NCBI GenBank assembly: GCA_017460395.1
Contig: JAFUBA010000182.1
Span: 1 to 64,000 of the forward strand
Source: Clostridia bacterium
GTDB lineage: Bacteria; Bacillota; Clostridia; Christensenellales; Aristaeellaceae
DNA length: 64,000 nt
Reading direction: 5' to 3'
The notes under the pieces were generated by a model. The model was given only the letters and a program-made list of their open reading frames with translations, was not told the DNA's origin and searched no databases. Shown here piece after piece: positions 7,860-16,190 of this stretch (position 1 is its first letter; the number at the start of each line of letters is the position of its first letter). The position numbers were made by a program, and so were the translations under genes.

Positions 7860-7888
7860 AGTATACCATCATTGCATCCAAAGCACAA
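7860..7888 (-). promoter_or_regulatory. promoter of darA-holB-ricT
   Basis: Minus strand TTGTGC (7883-7888), 17-nt spacer, TATACT (7860-7865), about 84 bases upstream of the darA ATG. Confidence 0.65.
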
Positions 7889-7997
7889 GTTTTTTGTCTG
7901 CACGGCCATGCGCCCCTCCCTTGTGGCGCGCTTTCCGGACGTGTATACTCCCCTTTTGCAGGGCTTCCTGCAGTTTTCCCTGAAAGGACCTTTTGCC

Positions 7998-9179
7998 TTG
8001 AATTCAAAAGAACATTCAGCCACGCATGCTGCATATCAGTTCTACGCCACCGCCGCCTTCGGCATGGAAGGCATCGTCGCATCCGAGCTCAGGCGGCTCG
8101 GACTTCAGGACGCAAAGGGCGATGTCGGCGGCTGCCGCTTTACCGGGTCCCTTGAGGACGCCTTCCTTTGCTGCCTGCGTCTTCGCTGCGCGGACCGCGT
8201 CCTGCTGGTGCTGGCAGAGGGCACGTGTCTCACCTTTGACGATCTCTTCCGCCTCACAGGCTCTGTCCCCTGGCAGAAGTACCTCACGCGCGACGGACAG
8301 ATCAATGTGTCCTGCAAGTGCGGCCGCAGCCAGCTCATGAGCATATCCGACTGCCAGTCCATCTGCAAAAAGAGCATCATTGAGCAGCTGAGGAAAAGCC
8401 GGGGACAGGACGTATTCCCTGAAAGCGGCGTTCCCTTCCCCATTCATGTGCACATCCATGAGAACCACACCCGCATCATGCTGGATCTGTGCGGCAGCGG
8501 GCTTTCCCGGAGAGGGTACAGGACATGGAACGGCGAGGCACCGCTCCGGGAGACGCTGGCGGCGGCCCTGGTGGAGCTCTCCCCCTGGCGTCCCGGCATG
8601 CCCCTGCACGACCCGTGCTGTGGCACCGGTACCCTGCCCATCGAGGCAGCCTTCCGGGCAGGCCACCGGGCGCCGGGCATGACAAGGACGTTCGCATGCG
8701 AGCAGTTTCCCTTTGTGCCAAAGGAGCGCTTCTGTGAAATCCGAAAGCAGGTGGAGAGCGAGTTTGAAATAGACCGTATCCACTCGATCTCCGGGTCCGA
8801 CCTGGACCCCGAGGCCCTGGAGCTTGCCCGGCGGCATGTGCACCAGGCCGGCCTGGATGGCGTTATCCAGCTGCACTTAGAGGACCTGCGGACCCTCACC
8901 ATGCAGGAGGAGGAAGGCGTCTTCCTCTGCAACCCTCCCTACGGGGAGCGGATGAGCGACCGGAAGAAATGCGCAGAGCTTTACGCAGCCCTTTGTGATC
9001 TCATGCGTCGCAACCCCGGCTGGAGCCTTTGCGCCATATCCTCGGACCCGGATTTCGAACGTGCCTTCGGGAAGCGTGCTGACAAGCGTCGGAAACTCTA
9101 CAACGGAAGGCTGGAGTGCCAGTTCTATATCTACCTTGCCCCCGCTGAAAAGGCACGTGCGAAGCGCAGGAAGCCATGA
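7998..9179 (+). CDS. THUMP-domain class I rRNA methyltransferase (RlmK/RlmL family, YpsC-like)
   Basis: SAM-dependent N2-guanine RNA methyltransferase. An N-terminal ferredoxin-like/THUMP region (about 1-165) is followed by a Rossmann domain with the SAM motif DPCCGTGTLPIEAA and the catalytic NPPYGERM. YpsC of B. subtilis is about 385 aa, matching 393 aa from the TTG at 7998, which has AAAGGA nine bases upstream. An in-frame ATG at 7872 lies within the divergent darA promoter and lacks a ribosome site. It ends just before the tRNA-Leu promoter. Confidence 0.88.
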   Translation: MNSKEHSATHAAYQFYATAAFGMEGIVASELRRLGLQDAKGDVGGCRFTGSLEDAFLCCLRLRCADRVLLVLAEGTCLTFDDLFRLTGSVPWQKYLTRDGQINVSCKCGRSQLMSISDCQSICKKSIIEQLRKSRGQDVFPESGVPFPIHVHIHENHTRIMLDLCGSGLSRRGYRTWNGEAPLRETLAAALVELSPWRPGMPLHDPCCGTGTLPIEAAFRAGHRAPGMTRTFACEQFPFVPKERFCEIRKQVESEFEIDRIHSISGSDLDPEALELARRHVHQAGLDGVIQLHLEDLRTLTMQEEEGVFLCNPPYGERMSDRKKCAELYAALCDLMRRNPGWSLCAISSDPDFERAFGKRADKRRKLYNGRLECQFYIYLAPAEKARAKRRKP

Positions 9180-9227
9180 GCCCACAAAATTAATTTCCTC
9201 AAGCTCCTGATTTCTTTTTGAATTCCC

Positions 9228-9256
9228 TTGACTTCACCCCTCCTCCATGCTAATAT
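9228..9256 (+). promoter_or_regulatory. promoter of tRNA-Leu
   Basis: TTGACT (9228-9233), 17-nt spacer, TAATAT (9251-9256), 16 bases before the tRNA. Confidence 0.7.
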
Positions 9257-9272
9257 AGTGCCCGTCGCCTGT

Positions 9273-9354
9273 GCGGCCGTGGCGGAATTGGCATACGCGC
9301 ACGTTTGAGGGGCGTGTCCAGCAATGGGTACGGGTTCAAGTCCCGTCGGCCGCA
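9273..9354 (+). tRNA. tRNA-Leu (anticodon GAG)
   Basis: Class II tRNA of 82 nt: acceptor GCGGCCG/CGGCCGC, anticodon stem CACGT/GCGTG with loop TTGAGGG (anticodon GAG), short variable arm, T arm CGGG-TTCAAGT-CCCG, discriminator A. CCA is not encoded. Confidence 0.93.
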
Positions 9355-9359
9355 CGAAG

Positions 9360-9394
9360 ACCGGATCTGCTTAGCAGATCCGGTTTCTTTTTTT
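9360..9394 (+). terminator. terminator of tRNA-Leu
   Basis: ACCGGATCTGC-TTA-GCAGATCCGGT perfect 11-bp stem, then TTCTTTTTTT. I see no clear new promoter before corA, so corA may depend on read-through. Confidence 0.88.
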
Positions 9395-9433
9395 GTTTTT
9401 GTGAACCGGATATATGAATCACAGAAGGGATCG

Positions 9434-10357
9434 ATGCAGATGGCGTACTACCTGTGCAAAGAGTGTCTGGAGCCGTGTGCGGAGCAGGATATCCTGCAGC
9501 AAGCTGCCCCATATGTCGCCGCCATCACCTTTCAGGAGTGGCCCGAAAAGCTCTCCCTTTTCTCCATGGGCATCGATCTGGATCCTGCAGCCGCAGATCC
9601 CGGGGAAACCAAGGCCGTGGTGAACTATGACTCCCTGACCGGCACCATCGCCATGCCGGATCGGAAACGTCCCGGCAGCGAGCACCGCTTCGCCTTTGCC
9701 CTGGACGAGAAGGGCGTGGTGTTCCTCGATGACACAGGGTATGTGGACAGCCTCCTTCAGGAGATCCGCAGGACGCGCAGATGGCGCATGCCCTGTCTGG
9801 AGCGGTTCCTCTACGACTTTCTTGAGCTGCTCATCCTCGATGACCGCAGGTACATGGACGAGACGGAGAAGGAGCTCAATGCCATTGAGGAGATGATCGT
9901 ACAGGGCGAGGGGGAGAGCACCCTCACGCGCATCAACGAGATCCGAGGCGAGCTCCTTGACCTGCACGGCTATTACAGCCAGCTGATCGATCTGGGGCAG
10001 GAGCTGGAGGAAAATGAGAACGGCTTTTTTCAGGAGGAGCAGCTCCGCTACTTCGACCTCTTTACCTCCCGCGTCGAGCGGCTGCAGAGTGATGTGACCT
10101 CCCTTCGGGAATTCACGGTGCAGCTGCGCGACCTGATGCAGGCGCAGAACGACGCACGGCAGAACCACATCATGACGGTACTGACGGTGGTCACCACCAT
10201 CTTCATGCCGCTGACCCTGATCACCGGCTGGTACGGGATGAACTTTGAGCACATGCCGGAGTTGTCCGCCGACCACGGATACACGGTCGTGATCACGCTG
10301 TCCCTGCTCATTGTGATCCTGAGCCTTCTGTATTTCAAAAAGAAGAAATGGCTGTAA
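9434..10357 (+). CDS. CorA-family magnesium/divalent cation transporter
   Basis: 307-aa CorA/Mrs2-type channel for Mg2+ or other divalent cations. The long cytoplasmic domain ends in coiled-coil helices (about residues 130-245). Two C-terminal membrane segments follow (about 245-265 and 282-300), the first ending in the pore signature YGMNF. The ATG at 9434 follows AAGGG; a second ATG two codons later is possible. The N-terminus carries Cys residues (CKECLEPC, near 7) that look like a small metal-binding knuckle, unusual for CorA. A hairpin shared with nadE closes the gene. Confidence 0.88.
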   Translation: MQMAYYLCKECLEPCAEQDILQQAAPYVAAITFQEWPEKLSLFSMGIDLDPAAADPGETKAVVNYDSLTGTIAMPDRKRPGSEHRFAFALDEKGVVFLDDTGYVDSLLQEIRRTRRWRMPCLERFLYDFLELLILDDRRYMDETEKELNAIEEMIVQGEGESTLTRINEIRGELLDLHGYYSQLIDLGQELEENENGFFQEEQLRYFDLFTSRVERLQSDVTSLREFTVQLRDLMQAQNDARQNHIMTVLTVVTTIFMPLTLITGWYGMNFEHMPELSADHGYTVVITLSLLIVILSLLYFKKKKWL

Positions 10358-10360
10358 TGA

Positions 10361-10396
10361 GAAACAGTCCTGCCACATGGGCAGGACTGTTTCTCG
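10361..10396. terminator. shared hairpin between corA and nadE
   Basis: GAGAAACAGTCCTGCC pairs with GGCAGGACTGTTTCTC around a short ACATG loop, between the convergent corA and nadE stops. The stem contains TTT rather than a separate U-tract. Confidence 0.75.
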
Positions 10397-10411
10397 TGTC
10401 TGAACTCCAAT

Positions 10412-11191
10412 TTATACCTCGCGGAAGGGATCCAGGGCCAGGGGCATGGCACGCTTGTGCGCACTGGACTGTTCCTTCCTTCGGATCTTCTCATCCACCT
10501 CCGGCTTCCCGCAGGTGCCCTCCCGGATATACAGATGGATATCCTGATAGGAGATGCCGAGCCGCTCCTCATCGCTGGAGCCGGAGAGCCCGTCGGTGGG
10601 TGTCTTCTCCACCAGTTCTCTCGGGAGCTCCTCCATCGTCAGACCCACCTGCACGACCTCCACGCTCGTCAGGTTCAGGAGCGTAGCAAAATCGCAGGAT
10701 GTGTCACCGTCCTTGGTGCAGTAGCCCACGGTGCTCTCGGACTTGTTGCCGGTGCCGGCCAGTCGGGCATCCAGGGCCTGGGCAATATAGCGGAGCGTAG
10801 TCATCCGAAGACGCGGACCCACGTTGATGTCGCTCTCGCGGCTGACAGGCACGGCAAACTCATCTGCCCCGTGAGCTTCCCCCTTCTGGTCCGTCACGAG
10901 GCGCAGCGCCTCATGCATCTGCCCGATGTTGACCACACGCTTCTGAATGCCGAGGGCCTCGCACACGCGCATGCTGTCCGCAATGTCCTTCTGTTCCCCG
11001 TCCGGCAGCATCACGCCAAAGACGTTCTCCCGGCCAAGGGCCCTGGCGCACAGCGCCGCCACCACCGTGGAATCCTTGCCGCCGGAGACGCCAAGCACCA
11101 CCCTGGAAAAATGCTGCTTCTGCGCCAGCTCCCGGATCTCCTGAACCAGCGCATCCCTTGCCTTCACCGCATCAAAACGATACTCAGCCAT
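10412..11191 (-). CDS. nadE: NAD+ synthase, ammonia-dependent type
   Basis: Amidates nicotinate-adenine dinucleotide to NAD+ with ATP. It has the N-type ATP pyrophosphatase P-loop GVSGGKDSTVVAAL (near residue 35), the TGNKSE motif and GDTSCDFATLLNLTS. At 259 aa it lacks the N-terminal nitrilase domain of glutamine-dependent enzymes, so it needs free ammonia. It lies 46 nt after the MATE gene on the same strand, probably cotranscribed. Confidence 0.93.
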   Translation of the reverse strand: MAEYRFDAVKARDALVQEIRELAQKQHFSRVVLGVSGGKDSTVVAALCARALGRENVFGVMLPDGEQKDIADSMRVCEALGIQKRVVNIGQMHEALRLVTDQKGEAHGADEFAVPVSRESDINVGPRLRMTTLRYIAQALDARLAGTGNKSESTVGYCTKDGDTSCDFATLLNLTSVEVVQVGLTMEELPRELVEKTPTDGLSGSSDEERLGISYQDIHLYIREGTCGKPEVDEKIRRKEQSSAHKRAMPLALDPFREV

Positions 11192-11237
11192 GAGCCGTCT
11201 CCTCCTTGATCTTTCCTTTCAGTATCTGTCACCTGTG

Positions 11238-12608
11238 TCACAGCCTGATCTCCACCCATTTCCCTTTCCTGAAGCGCAGGAACATGAGAATGAACCTGGA
11301 CAGCTGGTCGGAGAGAATGCCCAGCCAGATGCCAGAGAGCCCCAGGTGGAAGACAGACACCATGAGCAGTGTCACCGCAGTCCTGATGAAGGTCACCGAG
11401 ATGAGGGCAACCATCAGGGTGTATTTTACGTCGCCTCCTGCCCTGAGGCAACCAGAGAAGATGACCTGAGAGATCTGCAGGATGACGATCACCATAGTGT
11501 AGCGGGAGATCAGCACGCCCATGTCCTGGATGTGTGGTTCTGCAAAATACAGGCTGTAGAACCATCTGCCGCCCAGGAGCAGCAAAAGACTCAGACAGAT
11601 GGAGATGCCGAAACCGATGTGCTGGCAGATCTGCCCGTACTCCACCGCCTTCTTTTTCTCCCCGGCGCCAAGAGACTGTCCCGAGAGTGCCACCGCGGCG
11701 GCCTGCATGCCGTCCGCAAAGGAAAAGCCGAGGCTCAGGATGTTCATGCCCACGTTGTGGGCCGCAAACTCGTCCGTGCCAAGGCGCGCGGCCAGCAGTG
11801 CCGTGGCGACAAAACCGACCCTCATGGCCACGTTCTCCACGAGGAAGTTGGAGCCAAGGGACGTGATGCGCTTTACGCTCGCCATGGTGAAGCGGATCTT
11901 TTTCCGCAGGATGAAGGGCACGGACACGAAGCTCGTCTCATGGAACAGGGAGCGGATGCTCATGATGGCCGCTACCACCGTCCCAAGGACCGTGGCCAGC
12001 GCTGCACCCGTGATGCCGAGCTTCGGGAACCCGAGATGACCGCCGATGAGCAGATAGTTGAACACAATGTTCACAACACTCGATGTCACATTGGTGGTCA
12101 TGGCGATCCTTGTGTTGCCGCTGCCCCGCTGGGCTGCATTGATGACCAGGGAGATCACATTGAACAGCATGCCGCCCATGATGATCCGAAAGTAGGTCAC
12201 GGCAGCCTCGTGGGTATCTGCATTGCTGCCGGCAAGGCGCATCATCCAGTCTGCCCCGCCGACAAACAGCGCCGTCACCATGACGCAGCAGATGAGCGTC
12301 ATCCCGATGGCCGTCAGAAGCTGCTCATTGGCATTCTCCCGGTTGCCCTCCCCTTTCCGCCGTGCCACCAGGGCCGACACCGCCACGTTCATCGCAAAAA
12401 ACGGAGCAAAGCCCACAAACTTCGGCTGCTGGGTCAGGCCCACCGCCGCCACCGCATAGCTGCCAAGGCGGGAGACCATCATGGTGTCGATCATGCCGGC
12501 CAGCGCCACGAAAAAGGATTCCAGCACGGCAGGCCAGGCGGTGGATATGGCCCGTATGATCATCTCCCGCCGTGTGCCGGACGCCTTTCCGTCCATCTGT
12601 GTTTCCAT
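11238..12608 (-). CDS. MATE-family multidrug/toxin efflux transporter
   Basis: Polytopic membrane protein of 456 aa with about twelve hydrophobic segments in two pseudo-repeats, as in NorM/DinF-type cation antiporters. Typical MATE motifs are ALAGMIDTMMVSRLGS near the N-terminus and the mirror SFADGMQAAAVALSGQSLGA in the second half. Three ATGs follow GGAGG directly; the third (12608) has the best spacing of six bases. A frame reaching 12683 overlaps the promoter. Substrate cannot be told. nadE follows downstream. Confidence 0.9.
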   Translation of the reverse strand: METQMDGKASGTRREMIIRAISTAWPAVLESFFVALAGMIDTMMVSRLGSYAVAAVGLTQQPKFVGFAPFFAMNVAVSALVARRKGEGNRENANEQLLTAIGMTLICCVMVTALFVGGADWMMRLAGSNADTHEAAVTYFRIIMGGMLFNVISLVINAAQRGSGNTRIAMTTNVTSSVVNIVFNYLLIGGHLGFPKLGITGAALATVLGTVVAAIMSIRSLFHETSFVSVPFILRKKIRFTMASVKRITSLGSNFLVENVAMRVGFVATALLAARLGTDEFAAHNVGMNILSLGFSFADGMQAAAVALSGQSLGAGEKKKAVEYGQICQHIGFGISICLSLLLLLGGRWFYSLYFAEPHIQDMGVLISRYTMVIVILQISQVIFSGCLRAGGDVKYTLMVALISVTFIRTAVTLLMVSVFHLGLSGIWLGILSDQLSRFILMFLRFRKGKWVEIRL

Positions 12609-12643
12609 CATCATCCTCCGTCCGGGGTTCTTTTTTCCCCGCG

Positions 12644-12671
12644 AGTATAGCACACACATGCCCGTTTGCAA
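12644..12671 (-). promoter_or_regulatory. promoter of MATE-nadE
   Basis: Minus strand TTGCAA (12666-12671), 16-nt spacer, TATACT (12644-12649) preceded by TGC (extended -10). The string TGTGCTATACTCGCG around it recurs at the polA promoter (61093). Confidence 0.65.
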
Positions 12672-12750
12672 TCCCATGTTCACCGGGCACCCACAGCCAA
12701 AAGCTGCAGGGCTGCACCTGCGTTTTTTCTGCTTCTTTTGTGTTCACCGG

Positions 12751-12779
12751 TTGATGTGCCCTGCCCCTTGTGTTACACT
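12751..12779 (+). promoter_or_regulatory. promoter of the esterase pair
   Basis: TTGATG (12751-12756), 17-nt spacer, TACACT (12774-12779), 77 bases before the ATG of the first esterase. Confidence 0.6.
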
Positions 12780-12855
12780 CGTCTCCGCCTGCAAGGCCGC
12801 GCCGGATGGCCGTGCCAGGCAGCAGGTGCATCTTTTCTCCGGGAGGGATTTCACC

Positions 12856-13635
12856 ATGGTCGAGACCTTTTCCATGACACTGCCCCGCCTGACGGGCAAG
12901 GAAAAGCGCCGCGTATACGCCTATATTCCCCAGGAAGCCCGTCGGAACCCGGAAGCCCGTTTCCCCGTCCTGTACATGTTTGACGGCCACAACGTCTTTT
13001 TTGACCGGACAGCCACCTATGGAAAGTCCTGGGGCATGAAGACCTATATGGACCAGACCAGAACCCCGCTGATCATCATTGCCGTGGACTGCAACCACGC
13101 CCCCGACTACGGGCGGCTCAAGGAATATGCGCCCTTCTCCTTTGAGGATCCGGGCTTTGGCCGCATCGAGGGCAAGGGCCAGAAATACATGCAGTGGATG
13201 GTGGAGACACTCAAGCCCTATGTGGACGAGCGCTATCCCACCTTGCCGGACCGCGGGCATACCATGATCGCCGGCAGCTCCATGGGCGGGCTCATGACCG
13301 TCTATGCCCTCGCTGCCTTTGGTGACACCTTCTCCCGCGGCGCCGCCCTCTCCCCCTCCCTGTGGACGTCCCCGCGTTCCATCCTTCGCCTGATCCGCAC
13401 CTCCCCCCATATGAAGGGGTGTGTCATGTACATGGACTACGGCTCCCAGGAGCTCCAAAACCACGAGGGCATGCTGAAGATCTATCGGCAGGTGCAGGAT
13501 GCATGCCTGGAGGCCGGCACCTTTCTGACCTCCCGGATCGTGCCCATGGGTGAGCACTGCGAGGCCTGCTGGGAGCAGCAGATCCCCTTCTTTATGCAGA
13601 CACTCTTCTATCACCTGCCCGAGGCAGCCGACTGA
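12856..13635 (+). CDS. alpha/beta-hydrolase, putative esterase (esterase D/Fes-like)
   Basis: 259-aa cytoplasmic alpha/beta-hydrolase of the putative-esterase family. It shows the nucleophile elbow GSSMGG (near residue 140), a strand-loop LYMFDGHNVFFD near residue 38 as in YbbA/IroE-like esterases, and a late HC as possible catalytic His (GEHCEACW). The ATG follows GGGAGGG. A second unrelated-looking hydrolase starts 49 nt downstream, likely cotranscribed. Natural substrate unknown; relatives act on acylated sugars, siderophores or antibiotics. Confidence 0.82.
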   Translation: MVETFSMTLPRLTGKEKRRVYAYIPQEARRNPEARFPVLYMFDGHNVFFDRTATYGKSWGMKTYMDQTRTPLIIIAVDCNHAPDYGRLKEYAPFSFEDPGFGRIEGKGQKYMQWMVETLKPYVDERYPTLPDRGHTMIAGSSMGGLMTVYALAAFGDTFSRGAALSPSLWTSPRSILRLIRTSPHMKGCVMYMDYGSQELQNHEGMLKIYRQVQDACLEAGTFLTSRIVPMGEHCEACWEQQIPFFMQTLFYHLPEAAD

Positions 13636-13684
13636 TCTTTCGAAACAGACGCAAGACTGACAAATACCAACCAGGAGGCACCAT

Positions 13685-14437
13685 ATGGATACATACTACT
13701 GGAACGAATACTCCCCCGCCCTCGGCCGGCACATGGAGCTCAAGCGCTATGGCCACGCCGGCAGACCCTTCCTCTTCATCCCCTGCCAGAACGGGCACTT
13801 CTATGATTTTGAGAACTTCCACATGAACGACGTCTTCTATCCGTGGATTGAGTCTGGCAAGTGCATGGTGTTTGCCGTGGATACCATCGATGAGGAGACC
13901 TGGTCCAACACGGGCGCTGACCCCGAGTGGCGGATCCAGCGGCATGAGGCATGGATGTCCTTCCTGGTCAATGAGATTGCCCCCTTCATCCGCGATCAGG
14001 CAAACCAGCTCAACGGCTGGACCGGATGGCCCGGGATCATCTCCTTCGGCTGCTCCCTGGGTGCCACGCACGCGGCCAATCTGTTCTTCCGCTATCCCAA
14101 GGTGTTTGACGGGATGCTTGCGCTCTCTGGCATCTACACCGCCTCCTACGGATTCGGTGACTACATGAGCGAGACAGTCTACCGCAACAGCGCCGTCGAT
14201 TTCCTCGCGGGCATGCCCTCGGATCACCCCTATATTCAGGAATACAACCGCGGCAAGGGCATCATGGTGGTAGGCCAGGGGCCCTGGGAAGTGCCGGACA
14301 CCACACTTCGCATCCGCGACATCTGCCAGGAGAAGAACATCGGCATCTGGGTCGATGTCTGGGGCCATGACGTGGCCCACGACTGGGACTGGTGGTATCA
14401 GCAGGTGGACTATCACCTGCCGCACCTTCTGGGATAA
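13685..14437 (+). CDS. esterase-like alpha/beta-hydrolase
   Basis: 250-aa protein with a conserved opening (HMELKRYGHAGRPFLFIPCQNG) and a nucleophile elbow GCSLGA near residue 121, where the first Gly-x-Ser-x-Gly position is kept. A late WGHDVAHDWDWW segment supplies the probable catalytic His. This type is often found as single genes in gut Firmicutes and is annotated as esterase. Second gene of the pair, with AGGAGG before its ATG. Substrate unknown. Confidence 0.75.
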   Translation: MDTYYWNEYSPALGRHMELKRYGHAGRPFLFIPCQNGHFYDFENFHMNDVFYPWIESGKCMVFAVDTIDEETWSNTGADPEWRIQRHEAWMSFLVNEIAPFIRDQANQLNGWTGWPGIISFGCSLGATHAANLFFRYPKVFDGMLALSGIYTASYGFGDYMSETVYRNSAVDFLAGMPSDHPYIQEYNRGKGIMVVGQGPWEVPDTTLRIRDICQEKNIGIWVDVWGHDVAHDWDWWYQQVDYHLPHLLG

Positions 14438-14451
14438 ACAGCGCTCAGAAA

Positions 14452-14486
14452 AATGCGCCAGAGGCTTTCAGGCCCCTGGCGTTTTC
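14452..14486. terminator. bidirectional terminator (esterase pair / LoaP-like gene)
   Basis: CGCCAGAGGC-TTTCA-GGCCCCTGGCG stem. GTTTTC follows on the plus strand and CATTTTTC on the minus strand, so it can end both convergent units. Confidence 0.75.
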
Positions 14487-15015
14487 ATATGAGGTTTTCC
14501 GGCTTTTCCACGATCTCAAACCCGAGCCAGGTGACGAATTCCCGGCCCTGGAAGCTGACTTTGATCTGTGCGGCCCTGCCCCGCCGGTCCACGCGGATCA
14601 CCTGCTTTTCCAGGTCCAGGAGCGGCCCCTCCAGGAAGTGCACCCAGTTGTCCTCCTCGTACGCTTTGGAAAAGCGCAGCAAGCCGCCGTAGGAAAACAG
14701 CCACCGGGCGAACTCCCTGTCCCGGTTTCGAAGCCGCCAGTCGCCTTCATCTGTGCCAAGCGCCCTGAAACCCCGCTCCTGAGGAAAGCTGTGGATGAGG
14801 TCCAGGTTCACGCCGCTGTCTGCCGCAAAGAACACATACCCCGGCATGAACACCGCCTGCTCCGAGCGCTTCTTCCCGCGGTATGTCCTGTAGCGCTCAT
14901 ACATGGCCGGCGTCGCGCTCACGGCAGGCAGCTTTGCTGCAATGAGGTCTCTCAGAATGCGCTCCGTACCGCTCATGCAGAAAAGGCACCCGTATTCCAG
15001 ATGCTCCTCCGTCAC
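14485..15015 (-). CDS. NusG paralogue, LoaP-type antiterminator
   Basis: 176-aa NusG-family protein: an NGN domain (YGCLFCMSGTERIL at residue 8, MPGYVFF near 57) and a C-terminal KOW domain (GPLLDLEKQVIRVDRRGRAA, near 129). The pattern ExPL...IDRR.R.A...LG.E is that of specialised NusG paralogues such as LoaP, which bind an RNA hairpin and let polymerase read through terminators in selected long operons. The gene overlaps the M42 peptidase by four bases and no long biosynthetic operon lies nearby. NusG membership is firm; LoaP subtype is inferred from memory of the family. Confidence 0.75.
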   Translation of the reverse strand: MTEEHLEYGCLFCMSGTERILRDLIAAKLPAVSATPAMYERYRTYRGKKRSEQAVFMPGYVFFAADSGVNLDLIHSFPQERGFRALGTDEGDWRLRNRDREFARWLFSYGGLLRFSKAYEEDNWVHFLEGPLLDLEKQVIRVDRRGRAAQIKVSFQGREFVTWLGFEIVEKPENLI

Positions 15016-16094
15016 GCCGTTTCGCCCCCGTCTTCGAGCTCCACATGTTCAATGCAGTCCCTCAGAAGCGCCTTCAGGCCCATCAGGCTCATCATGTGCG
15101 TCCGCTCATATCCATGGGAGGCAAAGACCCCCATGCCCACACATGCAAACCTGGCGTCCATCCCGGCATGCAGGGCGGCGTTCGTGTCCGAGGAATAGCT
15201 GGGATAAATGTCCGTGGCATACGCCACCCCCAGACGCTCACACCTGTCTGCCAGCTCCCTTGTCAGAAAGTACTCGTAGGGACCGGCCTTGTCCTTGAAG
15301 CAGATGGATACCTTCTCCTCATCCCCGTTCAGGTCCCCTCCGACACAGCCCATGTCCACGGCAATCAGGTCCTCGCAGGGCAGTGTGTACAGGGAAGAAG
15401 CACCGTGCCCGATCTCCTCCCAGCAGGTGAAGACCACCGTGACCCCCCGCTTAGGCCTGATTTCCCCAAAGTGGATATCTCGCACCAGGCTCATGAGCAC
15501 GGCCGCAGCCGCCTTGTCATCCAGAAACCGGCTCTTGATAAACCCGGATTCCGTGACGGTGAATCTTGGATCGAAGGAGATAAAGTCGCCTGAACGGATG
15601 CCCAGTGCCTCTGTTTCCGCGCGCGAATGGGTCCGCTCATCCAGGACGATCTCCAGCGTCTCATCGCTGCGCCTTTCCTCCGATGTGTCCCCCCAGACAT
15701 GGCGTGAGGCATGCACGGACTGCACCGTGCCACTGATGCACCGCCCGCTGGAAGTATGCACCTGCACGTTCTCATTTTCCAGGGCATTGTCCGTAAAGCC
15801 GCCGATCTTCACATACCTGAGGCGCCCGTTGTCCTTCACCGCACGCACCATGGCGCCGAGCGTATCGAGATGCGCCGTGAGCACCAGGGGATGGTCACCC
15901 TCGCACACCGGGCAGATGATGCCACCCTTGTTCATTCTCACGCTGCCGGCACCAAACTCCTTTATCGTCTCCTGCACATACTTTTCCACATCATAGGTCA
16001 TGCCAGTGGGACTCGGCCGCATCATCAGTTCCTCGAGGTACTCCAGGAGCACCTCTTTCTCCGTGAGATCTTCAGTGAGCAAATGTCTGTGCAT
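15012..16094 (-). CDS. M42-family metallo-aminopeptidase
   Basis: Di-metal cytosolic aminopeptidase of the PepA/FrvX/YsdC type, active on peptides and related to endoglucanase-annotated proteins. Metal and catalytic residues are visible: TAHLDTLG (first His and Asp), FLDDKAAAA (bridging Asp), WEEIGHGAS (catalytic Glu pair), VDMG and the late SHGYERTH His. I use the ATG at 16094, preceded by GGGAGG; the longer frame to 16166 would translate a 17-bp hairpin. 360 aa is the family length. Translationally coupled to the LoaP-like gene. Confidence 0.88.
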   Translation of the reverse strand: MHRHLLTEDLTEKEVLLEYLEELMMRPSPTGMTYDVEKYVQETIKEFGAGSVRMNKGGIICPVCEGDHPLVLTAHLDTLGAMVRAVKDNGRLRYVKIGGFTDNALENENVQVHTSSGRCISGTVQSVHASRHVWGDTSEERRSDETLEIVLDERTHSRAETEALGIRSGDFISFDPRFTVTESGFIKSRFLDDKAAAAVLMSLVRDIHFGEIRPKRGVTVVFTCWEEIGHGASSLYTLPCEDLIAVDMGCVGGDLNGDEEKVSICFKDKAGPYEYFLTRELADRCERLGVAYATDIYPSYSSDTNAALHAGMDARFACVGMGVFASHGYERTHMMSLMGLKALLRDCIEHVELEDGGETA

Positions 16095-16115
16095 ATGTAT
16101 GTCGCCTCCCTGCAT

Positions 16116-16155
16116 CAAGATGCCTTCCGGGAGTCTTTTCCCGGAAGGCATCTTG
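16116..16155 (-). other. 17-bp perfect hairpin between pgcA-like gene and M42 gene
   Basis: CAAGATGCCTTCCGGGA and its exact complement flank a 6-nt loop. It lies in the 5' leader of M42-LoaP, 35 nt after the mutase stop. There is no U-tract on the minus strand, so it is not a classical terminator; it may separate mRNA stability of the two genes or be a regulatory RNA element. Confidence 0.7.
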
Positions 16156-16190
16156 GCATTCATCACTTTTTTCAGGCGCGTAGTCCTGCA

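Noticed and set aside
8083-9179. Antisense 286-residue frame opposite the THUMP methyltransferase
   Set aside because: Shadow frame; the plus-strand product has all methyltransferase motifs.
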